Assembly (NCBI GenBank): GCA_045538075.1
Contig: JAZSQT010000145.1
Span: 1 to 10,572, forward strand
From: JAZSQT01 sp045538075
Lineage (GTDB): Bacteria > Chrysiogenota > Deferribacteres > Deferribacterales > Mucispirillaceae
Length of the DNA stretch: 10,572 bases
Reading direction: 5' to 3'
Shown here piece after piece: positions 1 through 5,808 of the stretch (position 1 is its first letter; every line of letters starts with the position of its first letter). The translations under genes were made by a program, and so were the position numbers. The notes beneath the pieces were generated by a model. It was not told the DNA's origin and did no database searches. It worked only from the letters and a program-made list of their open reading frames with translations.

Positions 1-1
1 T

Positions 2-94
2 ATTACTAAAGAAATTATGGAAACACCTTTTGAAAGAAGATTTTTAAGGTGTAATTCACGGTTAGATGAAATGGCAGTTTTTTTTAGAGATTAA
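2..94 (+). CDS. 3' end of an unrecognised protein-coding gene (partial)
   Basis: The second frame is open from the window edge to a TAA at 92-94 and gives the last 30 residues of a protein (ITKEIMETPFERRF, then LRCNSRLDEMAVFFRD). No start codon is visible because the gene begins outside the window. It is called a gene because the frame ends directly before a strong terminator at 96-121, as expected for the last gene of a plus-strand unit. Its composition is like the neighbours. The fragment is too short to assign to a family and I do not recognise it. Confidence 0.55.
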   Translation: MTKEIMETPFERRFLRCNSRLDEMAVFFRD

Positions 95-95
95 A

Positions 96-121
96 AAAAG
101 GGCTTTTATAAAAGCCCTTTT
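96..121. terminator. Bidirectional intrinsic terminator between convergent genes
   Basis: A perfect 26-bp palindrome: GGGCTTTT at 100-107 and AAAAGCCC at 110-117 form the core around a central AT, extended by AAAA (96-99) and TTTT (118-121). In the plus direction the G+C stem ends in TTTT. In the minus direction the complement of A93-A99 gives a run of seven U. It lies 1 base after the stop of the left-edge gene and 3 bases after the stop of the minus-strand CoA-transferase gene, so it can end transcription from both sides. Confidence 0.88.
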
Positions 122-124
122 AAT

Positions 125-1681
125 TTATTTCCAAAAACGCATTGTGCCATTTTCTTCTAAATTTAAATACATTTTATAACATTCAGAAAGAAGTTGAGGT
201 TCATGAGAATTTTTTGTTTTAACAGTAGCTCTTTCAAGATAATCAAAAAGATAATCTTTATATTCTGGGTGAGCACATTTATTAATAATTTCTTTTGCCC
301 TATCTTTTGGTGCAAGACCTCTTAAATCTGCTAAACCTTGTTCAGTAAGAACTACATCAAGGTCATGTTCTGTATGGTCAACATGAGATACTTTTGGAAC
401 AATACATGAAATTCCAAATTCATCAGTTTTGCTTGCTCTAACAGATGGAGTATGCATAATTGATAAATAAGCATTACGGCAAAAATCACCAGAACCACCT
501 ATGCCATTTAACATTCTAACGCCACTAACTAATGTAGAATTTACGTGAGCATAAATATCAACTTCAACAGGAGTGTTCATTGCAATAACTCCTAAACGTC
601 TAATTACTTCTGGATTATTTGACACTTGCATAGGTCTTAGTAGAACTAACTCACGATATTTATCGTAATTTTCCCACCATTGTTTAAAACCATCATTAGA
701 TAAAGAAAGAGAAGTAGCATTAATAAATTTACATTTTCCAGAATCAAGAAATGGTAAAAATCCATCTTGTAAAACTTCACTATACACAGTTAAATTTTCA
801 AAAGGAGAATTTGTAAGCCCCATAACAACAGCATTTGCTATAGAACCTACTCCAGATTGTAATGGAAGAAGATTTTTTGGCAATCTTCCTGCTTTAACTT
901 CATGCTGAAAAAAATCAATAATATTTGCAGCAATTGCATCACTTGCAGCATCACTACCTCTAACAGCCCTACCATTATCTGGCAATTTAGACTCAACAAT
1001 AGCTATAATTTTATTTTTATCAGTAGGTATAAAAGGTGTTCCTATACGCTGGCGAGGGTCAGTAATAGGAATAATTTTTTTATAAGGAGGTCTATCACTT
1101 ACCCAAATATCATGCATTCCCTCAAAAGATGGGTTATGAGTATTAATCTCAACAATTATTTTATCAGCAACAGCAATAAATTCTGGTGCAGCTCCAACAG
1201 AACCAGCAGGAATAATATTACCATTTTCATCAATACCAGATGCTTCAACTATTGCAAAATCAACACCACCACCATTTTCTTTAGTATAAAAACCGTTAAA
1301 AAAATCTTGAGCAAACATTGATAAATGTTTATCTCCCATTCTAATTTCGCCACTATTTATACCCTTATTAACAGCTTTACCTGTTTGATATGGCCAACGT
1401 CTATCTATCATTTTTAATTCTGCCCATCTATCTTCAATTTGAGCATCAATAGAAGCACCTATAAATAAGTTAAAACGCCATTTACCTTGAAGATTATTTT
1501 TTTCAACGTGATCTGCTAATGCAATTGGAACAACTTTAGGATAACCAACTGGAGTAAATCCAGACCAACCTAAATTTAATGTTCTTTTTTCTGTTTCTGC
1601 AAATAGTGGTATAAGTTTATCCACTGTAGTAATTTTAGATAAAAGACTTTTATCTCTAATTCTACTTTCAAGTTGGCTCAT
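125..1681 (-). CDS. Acetyl-CoA hydrolase/transferase family protein, probably succinyl-CoA:acetate CoA-transferase
   Basis: A 518-residue cytoplasmic enzyme of the acetyl-CoA hydrolase/transferase family (the Cat1, AarC and yeast Ach1 group), close to the usual length of about 500-530. Family marks seen: GVGSIAN at 277-283; YSEVLQD at 300-306, where Glu302 sits where family members carry the glutamate that forms the glutamyl-CoA thioester; and the glycine-rich NGIGGSGDF at 392-400 of the CoA/oxyanion region. Known members move CoA between succinyl-CoA or acetyl-CoA and acetate or other short acids, feeding acetate into or out of the TCA cycle. Exact acyl specificity cannot be read from the sequence. 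The start is supported by GGAGAG seven bases before the ATG. It lies 40 bases downstream of the radical SAM gene with no terminator between them, so co-transcription is likely. Transcription ends at the palindrome at 96-121. Confidence 0.93.
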   Translation of the reverse strand: MSQLESRIRDKSLLSKITTVDKLIPLFAETEKRTLNLGWSGFTPVGYPKVVPIALADHVEKNNLQGKWRFNLFIGASIDAQIEDRWAELKMIDRRWPYQTGKAVNKGINSGEIRMGDKHLSMFAQDFFNGFYTKENGGGVDFAIVEASGIDENGNIIPAGSVGAAPEFIAVADKIIVEINTHNPSFEGMHDIWVSDRPPYKKIIPITDPRQRIGTPFIPTDKNKIIAIVESKLPDNGRAVRGSDAASDAIAANIIDFFQHEVKAGRLPKNLLPLQSGVGSIANAVVMGLTNSPFENLTVYSEVLQDGFLPFLDSGKCKFINATSLSLSNDGFKQWWENYDKYRELVLLRPMQVSNNPEVIRRLGVIAMNTPVEVDIYAHVNSTLVSGVRMLNGIGGSGDFCRNAYLSIMHTPSVRASKTDEFGISCIVPKVSHVDHTEHDLDVVLTEQGLADLRGLAPKDRAKEIINKCAHPEYKDYLFDYLERATVKTKNSHEPQLLSECYKMYLNLEENGTMRFWK

Positions 1682-1721
1682 AATTAAACTCTCCTAATAT
1701 ATTTTTTTACTACTTAATAAA

Positions 1722-2792
1722 CTATTTTTTAAGTCCTGCTGGAACATAATCGCAAAAAGGTTCTTCAGCCATATATGAACCAGAAACTGCATATGCTCTT
1801 GCTCTACAACCACCACAAACTTTTATGTATCTACAAACTCCACATTTTTCATCGTATTCTTTAAAATTTCTTAAATCGTTAAATAAATCTGATGTTTCCC
1901 AAATTTCTTTAAGAGGCTTATCAAATACATTTCCAGCAGATTTATAAAAATACGAACATGGATAAACATCGCCTTTAGAATTGATAAAACAAATAGTTTG
2001 CCCTGCAATACACCCTTTACCACCACCTGTAGAGAATGTAAGAGAACGTCTTTCATCAGTTTTGCCATCTTCTTTACTTCTTTGATGCCAAATTCTATAG
2101 TATTGTGGAGCACAAGTTGGACGAACAAGTATCTCATTTTCTCGTCTTTCCATATCGTAATGCCAGTTTAATATGTCTTCATAATCTTCCTTAGATACAA
2201 GCTCTGACATAATTTCTTCACCTCTACCTGTAGGAACAATCAAAAACATATACCAAGCATGAGCTCCAATTTCTTTAGCTTTTTTATAAGTTTCTTCAAT
2301 ATATTTTTGATTTCTTTTAGTAAAAGATGAGTTTACTATAAACTTGATACCATGCTTGTTAAATAGTGATGCAGCATTTATAACACCATTAAATGCACCA
2401 ACTTGTCCTCTAAAATCATCATGAATTTCTGCATTTGGTCCATCAAGACTTAATGAAACGATTCTAATACCTGATGATTTTATTTTTTCACATATTTCAT
2501 CTGTTACAAGCACACCATTAGTAGCCATAGCCATTCTTAAGCCAATTTCTGTTCCATAAGAGGCTATATCAAATACATCTTTACGCATAAGTGGTTCACC
2601 ACCTGAAAGAACAACTACTGGATCAGAAAAAGATTTAATACTATCTAAGAATAATTTGGCTTTATCTAAAGTAAAATTTCCAACTGGAGAGTATATTTCT
2701 GATGATGATCTACAATGAACACAATGTAAATTACACGCTTCTGTAAGCTCCCAAGCCATCCATTTAAGTTCCCAGATATTACTACTACTCAT
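1722..2792 (-). CDS. Radical SAM/SPASM protein, AhbD-like (heme b synthase / NirJ branch)
   Basis: A 356-residue radical SAM enzyme. The CxxxCxxC motif (Cys20, Cys24, Cys27) binds the SAM-cleaving [4Fe-4S] cluster and GGEP at 64-67 is the SAM-binding motif. The C-terminal half carries SPASM-type cysteines (Cys227, 261, 268, 279, 317, 320, 326, 329, 347) for auxiliary clusters. WYMFLIVPTGRG (180-191), CAPQYYRI (227-234) and GGCRARAYAVSG (327-338) resemble AhbD, which decarboxylates two propionates of iron-coproporphyrin III to make heme b in anaerobes. NirJ of heme d1 synthesis is the nearest alternative, and peptide-modifying SPASM enzymes are a further one. No other heme gene is in the window, so the substrate is inferred. 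GAGG eight bases before the ATG supports the start. An extended -10 promoter lies about 36 bases upstream. The stop is TAG. Confidence 0.85.
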   Translation of the reverse strand: MSSSNIWELKWMAWELTEACNLHCVHCRSSSEIYSPVGNFTLDKAKLFLDSIKSFSDPVVVLSGGEPLMRKDVFDIASYGTEIGLRMAMATNGVLVTDEICEKIKSSGIRIVSLSLDGPNAEIHDDFRGQVGAFNGVINAASLFNKHGIKFIVNSSFTKRNQKYIEETYKKAKEIGAHAWYMFLIVPTGRGEEIMSELVSKEDYEDILNWHYDMERRENEILVRPTCAPQYYRIWHQRSKEDGKTDERRSLTFSTGGGKGCIAGQTICFINSKGDVYPCSYFYKSAGNVFDKPLKEIWETSDLFNDLRNFKEYDEKCGVCRYIKVCGGCRARAYAVSGSYMAEEPFCDYVPAGLKK

Positions 2793-2827
2793 AAATAAAA
2801 CCTCATATTACAACTAAGATACTAAAG

Positions 2828-2836
2828 AGTATATCA
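2828..2836 (-). promoter_or_regulatory. Extended -10 promoter of the radical SAM gene
   Basis: On the minus strand the sequence reads TGATATACT, which fits the extended -10 form TGnTATAAT with one mismatch. No good -35 is found 16-18 bases upstream, which is tolerated by extended -10 promoters. The predicted start of transcription is near 2821, giving a leader of about 29 bases containing GAGG. The tonB-like gene upstream has no clear terminator, so readthrough from it is also possible. Confidence 0.4.
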
Positions 2837-2880
2837 AAATATATTTAATAATAAAAGACTAATTTGCTGTTATTTATAAT

Positions 2881-3684
2881 TTAATTTAAGTATCTTATTA
2901 CACTACCACCGATAGTGTATATAAAATTTGCTTCATCAACATTTAATTGTTCTAAATTATAAGATTTAGGTAATGGAATTTTGCCTATATTTCTTAAAAC
3001 TCTCATTACTTCCCTATCTAAATCTGGATATCCACTTGAACTAATCATTTTTATGTTTACAATAGAACCATCTTTTAGAATAGAAAAACTAACCTTAACG
3101 ATACCGTGTTCACCTTTTCTAACAGACGTTTGTGGATAACGCCATAATTGATATACTCTTCTTCTAAATTTACTAAAGTAAGAAGCATATTTTTCTTCAA
3201 ATTCATTATAAGAAGCTGAATCTTCTCCCTCTTTTTGAGGAGGTTTATTCATTGCAATTTTATCTGTTATATCTTTCGTATTAAATATTCCACTTAAATC
3301 AAGTATATCATTATTATCATTTTTTTCTTCAATATCTTCGTGTTTTTCTTGAATATTTGTTTTTGGTTTATTAATATTTTCGTTTATTTTTTTGTTTAAT
3401 GTATTACTTTCATTTACTGAAGATATATTATTGTCAGTATTGTTTTTTTTAGCACTACTTCTATCATGCTCAAGAGTTGTTTCTTCATCATCTGTAAGAT
3501 TATCGTTAAAATATTCTTGTAATTGATTACTTTTATTTTCCTTAGGGATTAATGAAACTTCTATTGGTTCGCTATCTATATCTTTATCTGATTTTTTATG
3601 AGATAAATAGAACATTACAAAAAATATTATATGAATAATTACCGAAAAAATAATAGCTATAGATAATGTTTTTTTATAATTCAT
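2881..3684 (-). CDS. TonB family energy transducer (TonB-like)
   Basis: A 267-residue single-pass inner-membrane protein. A short cytoplasmic N-terminus (MNYKK) is followed by a hydrophobic segment at about 7-27. This contains Ser14-x3-His18, the SxxxH pattern that in TonB contacts ExbB/ExbD. A charged linker at about 28-165 is rich in Asn, Lys, Asp and Glu, rather than the usual Pro-rich one. A C-terminal TonB domain at about 170-258 includes LWRYPQ, GIVKVSFSILKDGSI and SSSGYPDLDREVMRVLR. It should pass proton-motive energy to outer-membrane receptors. TolA or a TonB paralogue is the alternative. No exbB or exbD lies in the window, so it must use a set encoded elsewhere. No Shine-Dalgarno sequence precedes the ATG, and a -10 element sits 6 bases upstream, which suggests a leaderless transcript. 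It is transcribed divergently from the heat-shock operon. Confidence 0.85.
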   Translation of the reverse strand: MNYKKTLSIAIIFSVIIHIIFFVMFYLSHKKSDKDIDSEPIEVSLIPKENKSNQLQEYFNDNLTDDEETTLEHDRSSAKKNNTDNNISSVNESNTLNKKINENINKPKTNIQEKHEDIEEKNDNNDILDLSGIFNTKDITDKIAMNKPPQKEGEDSASYNEFEEKYASYFSKFRRRVYQLWRYPQTSVRKGEHGIVKVSFSILKDGSIVNIKMISSSGYPDLDREVMRVLRNIGKIPLPKSYNLEQLNVDEANFIYTIGGSVIRYLN

Positions 3685-3690
3685 AAAACA

Positions 3691-3699
3691 AGTATATCA
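3691..3699 (-). promoter_or_regulatory. Extended -10 promoter of the tonB-like gene, predicting a leaderless mRNA
   Basis: The minus strand reads TGATATACT, the same nine bases as in front of the radical SAM gene. The last base of the -10 hexamer is only 6 bases from the A of the start codon at 3684, so transcription should start at or next to the ATG. There is no Shine-Dalgarno sequence between them (only TGTTTT), consistent with a leaderless transcript. A clear -35 is absent. Confidence 0.45.
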
Positions 3700-3798
3700 A
3701 TAAAATATCTCTTTATCATTATTTTTTTTATAGACCATACTTATTACTTTAATATTTAACAACTCTATTTTATACTATGACATTAATCTAAGAAAAAA

Positions 3799-3819
3799 CT
3801 TGACATAAACTAACTCAAG
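3799..3819 (+). promoter_or_regulatory. HspR operator (HAIR-type inverted repeat)
   Basis: The arms CTTGACA (3799-3805) and ACTCAAG (3813-3819) are separated by exactly seven bases, TAAACTA. The established HspR-associated inverted repeat is CTTGAGT-N7-ACTCAAG. The right arm matches fully and the left arm matches five of seven. One further A/T pair (3798, 3820) extends the symmetry. The left-arm mismatches create the TTGACA -35 box, so operator and promoter are merged. hspR is the third gene downstream, so autoregulation by blocking RNA polymerase is the obvious reading. Confidence 0.85.
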
Positions 3820-3828
3820 TTTTATATT
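3800..3828 (+). promoter_or_regulatory. Sigma-70-type promoter of the hsp20-dnaJ-hspR-clpB-sigma operon
   Basis: A consensus -35 TTGACA (3800-3805), a 17-base spacer, and -10 TATATT (3823-3828). The predicted transcription start is near 3835, leaving a leader of about 29 bases with GGAG before hsp20. The promoter looks strong, which fits a gene set kept silent by a repressor rather than one that needs an activator. The HspR operator covers the -35 and most of the spacer. Confidence 0.85.
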
Positions 3829-3863
3829 ATATTAAAATCAATATATATTATAGGAGCAATGAT

Positions 3864-4289
3864 ATGGCTATAGTGAGATGGAATCCTGTTAGAGACTTAA
3901 TTACAATGCAAGAAAAAATGAATAAAATTTTTGATGACTCATTTAAAATAACGAGTGGTGATTGGTCTCCAGCAGTTGATATTATGGAAAATGATAATGA
4001 GATAATTATTATTGCTGAAGTTCCAGGAGTTTCAGAAGAAACAATGGACATACAAGTTGCAGAAGGAATACTTACCATGAAAGGAGAAAAAAAATTTCCA
4101 GTAGAAAAACAATCAGATAATTATTATCGTCTTGAGCGTTCTTATGGTAGATTTAATCGCTCATTTGCAATTCCTGCTGCTGTTGACCAAACTAATGTCA
4201 AAGCATCTCTAAAAGATGGTGTTCTTAAAATACTACTTAAAAAGAAACAAGATAACTCACCAAAAGTTATTAAAGTAGAAAAAGAGTAA
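3864..4289 (+). CDS. hsp20: Hsp20 / alpha-crystallin family small heat-shock protein
   Basis: A 141-residue ATP-independent holdase that binds unfolding proteins in the cytoplasm and keeps them ready for DnaK and ClpB. The N-terminal arm with RWNPVRDL (5-12) is typical of bacterial class A sHSPs. The alpha-crystallin domain runs from about 33 to 127 with SPAVDI at its start, ERSYGRFNRSF at 91-101 and the signature ASLKDGVL at 114-121. The C-terminal tail holds Ile136-Lys-Val138, an I-x-I/V motif that docks on neighbouring subunits during oligomer assembly. The start is set by GGAG seven bases upstream; the ATG at 3859 hits a stop after four codons. It is the first gene of the operon, directly behind the HspR-controlled promoter, with 19 bases to dnaJ. 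Confidence 0.96.
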   Translation: MAIVRWNPVRDLITMQEKMNKIFDDSFKITSGDWSPAVDIMENDNEIIIIAEVPGVSEETMDIQVAEGILTMKGEKKFPVEKQSDNYYRLERSYGRFNRSFAIPAAVDQTNVKASLKDGVLKILLKKKQDNSPKVIKVEKE

Positions 4290-4308
4290 TTAATGAGGTT
4301 TAACACTA

Positions 4309-5409
4309 ATGGCTAAAAATTATTACGATATTCTTGAAACTACTAAATCTGCTACTGATGAAGAGATAAAAAGAAATTATAGAAAATTGGCAAGAAAATA
4401 TCATCCTGATATAAACCCTAACAATAAAGAAGCAGAAAATAAATTTAAAGAATTATCAGAAGCATACGCAGTTCTTTCAGACCCAGAAAAAAGAAAAGAG
4501 TATGATGCAGTTGGACATGATGCCTTTACTAATAGTGGTCATGGATATAATTTTCAAAATATGAATTATGAAGATATTCGTAATTTTAATTTTGGAGGCA
4601 CATCTTTTGAGGATATATTTGGCGACTTATTTGGGAATTTAACAGGAAGAAGCAAAAAAAGGAACATTAATAGTAAAGGTGATGATATTACTTATTCAGT
4701 TAAAATACCTTTTGCAGATGCTATTAAAGGTTCAACCTATGAGTTAAATATAAATAGACAAGTTAAATGCCCTACTTGTCATGGAACTGGTGGAAATAAG
4801 ACAATTTGTCCTCAATGTAAAGGCTCTGGTTTTGCTGGCGAAAATAATGGATTGTTTAATATGCCTTGTAGAAAGTGTAATGGCACTGGCGAAATATATT
4901 CATCTCCTTGTCAAAGTTGCCATACTACAGGCATTATTAACGCAACAGAAAGAATAAAAGTTACTATACCAAAAGGAGTAATAACTGGCTCAAAAGTCCG
5001 TGTTGCAGGTAAAGGCAATGCAAGTTTAGGAAAAGGTAAAGATGGTGATTTATACATAATAACAGAAGTTGCTAATCACCCTGTTTATGAACGCTCTGGA
5101 AACGATTTATATGTTAACCTAAATATTGATATATTTGAGGCTATGTTAGGGAGTAAAATTACTGCTCCTACTCCATATGGTGAAATATCTTTAAATATTC
5201 CAGCTGGAACACAAAATGGACAAAAATTTCGCATAAAAGGAAAAGGTATGCCCCATTTAAGAAGTGATGAAAAAGGTGATTTATATATTGTAGTAAACGT
5301 TGTAATACCTGAAATTAAAAATGAATCAGATAAAAGAAAGCTAAAAGAAGTAATGGATAATACTCAACGAATTGATAGAAGCAAAATTTTATCTTTAGGA
5401 AAAATTTAA
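4309..5409 (+). CDS. dnaJ: DnaJ-type Hsp40 co-chaperone (J domain plus zinc domain)
   Basis: A 366-residue class A J-protein that binds unfolded substrates and stimulates DnaK ATPase. The J domain occupies about 4-70 with the essential His32-Pro33-Asp34. A Gly/Phe/Asn-rich linker (about 71-115) contains FEDIFGDLFG. The cysteine-rich domain has four repeats: CPTCHGTG (154), CPQCKGSG (167), CRKCNGTG (187) and CQSCHTTG (201), keeping all eight zinc cysteines. Two oddities are seen: repeats I and II are 13 residues apart instead of the 17 in E. coli DnaJ, and the fourth repeat has Thr in place of its first Gly. C-terminal substrate domains follow to the end. GAGG upstream supports the start. No dnaK or grpE is in the window, so this may be a second J-protein devoted to the HspR stress set. 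The stop codon overlaps the hspR Shine-Dalgarno. Confidence 0.95.
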   Translation: MAKNYYDILETTKSATDEEIKRNYRKLARKYHPDINPNNKEAENKFKELSEAYAVLSDPEKRKEYDAVGHDAFTNSGHGYNFQNMNYEDIRNFNFGGTSFEDIFGDLFGNLTGRSKKRNINSKGDDITYSVKIPFADAIKGSTYELNINRQVKCPTCHGTGGNKTICPQCKGSGFAGENNGLFNMPCRKCNGTGEIYSSPCQSCHTTGIINATERIKVTIPKGVITGSKVRVAGKGNASLGKGKDGDLYIITEVANHPVYERSGNDLYVNLNIDIFEAMLGSKITAPTPYGEISLNIPAGTQNGQKFRIKGKGMPHLRSDEKGDLYIVVNVVIPEIKNESDKRKLKEVMDNTQRIDRSKILSLGKI

Positions 5410-5418
5410 GGTGAATAT

Positions 5419-5781
5419 ATGAAACATAAACCTTTATATATCATTAGTATAGTATCTGAAATATTAGGCTTACATCCTCAAACATTACGACAATATGAAC
5501 GATTAGGTTTAATTATTCCATCAAGAACTGACGGAAATACAAGATTATATTCTGAAGAAGATGTAGAAAGATTAAAATATATTACTGTATTAACAAAAGA
5601 AATGGGAGTTAATTTAGCAGGCGTTGAAGTTATAATGGAAATGAGAGAACAGATTAATGCTTTAAATAACCAACTTAATAATATTGCAGAACATATAAAA
5701 AATAAGTATGGAGAAGATATTCGCACTCAACCCACAGAAAAATATTCAAAAGTTACAAAAATAAAAATTGAACGAGAGTAG
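5419..5781 (+). CDS. hspR: HspR, MerR-family heat-shock repressor
   Basis: A 120-residue DNA-binding repressor. The winged helix-turn-helix of the MerR fold covers about 5-75. The hallmark segment PLYIISIVSEILGLHPQT is followed by LRQYERLGLI (23-32) and the wing around SRTDGNTRLYSEEDVERL (35-52). A short helical dimerisation region (about 72-95) and a basic tail follow. There are no cysteines, which argues against a metal- or redox-sensing MerR activator. In studied bacteria HspR binds HAIR sites and represses chaperone operons, in some cases with DnaK as co-repressor. The fitting operator is at 3799-3819. AAGGTG at 5408-5413 overlaps the dnaJ stop and lies five bases before the ATG, so translation is probably coupled. 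The stop is TAG. Confidence 0.95.
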   Translation: MKHKPLYIISIVSEILGLHPQTLRQYERLGLIIPSRTDGNTRLYSEEDVERLKYITVLTKEMGVNLAGVEVIMEMREQINALNNQLNNIAEHIKNKYGEDIRTQPTEKYSKVTKIKIERE

Positions 5782-5808
5782 TTTTTTAGTAACAAATGAG
5801 GTAGATTT

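Noticed and set aside
902..1321. Plus-strand open frame of 139 codons opposite the CoA-transferase gene
   Set aside because: It is antisense to a well-conserved enzyme, has a low-complexity Asn/Ile/Thr product, no Shine-Dalgarno, and no recognisable domain.
1871..2137. Open frame on the same strand inside the radical SAM gene
   Set aside because: It is a +1/+2 frame shadow inside conserved SPASM sequence, with no independent ribosome site.
3835..3863. RNA thermometer (ROSE or FourU) in the hsp20 leader
   Set aside because: The predicted leader is only about 29 bases, has no UUUU run facing the GGAG, and only a five-pair TATAG/CTATA stem around the start. The HspR operator already explains regulation.
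3685..3863. CIRCE element for HrcA control
   Set aside because: No TTAGCACTC-N9-GAGTGCTAA repeat is present in this region.
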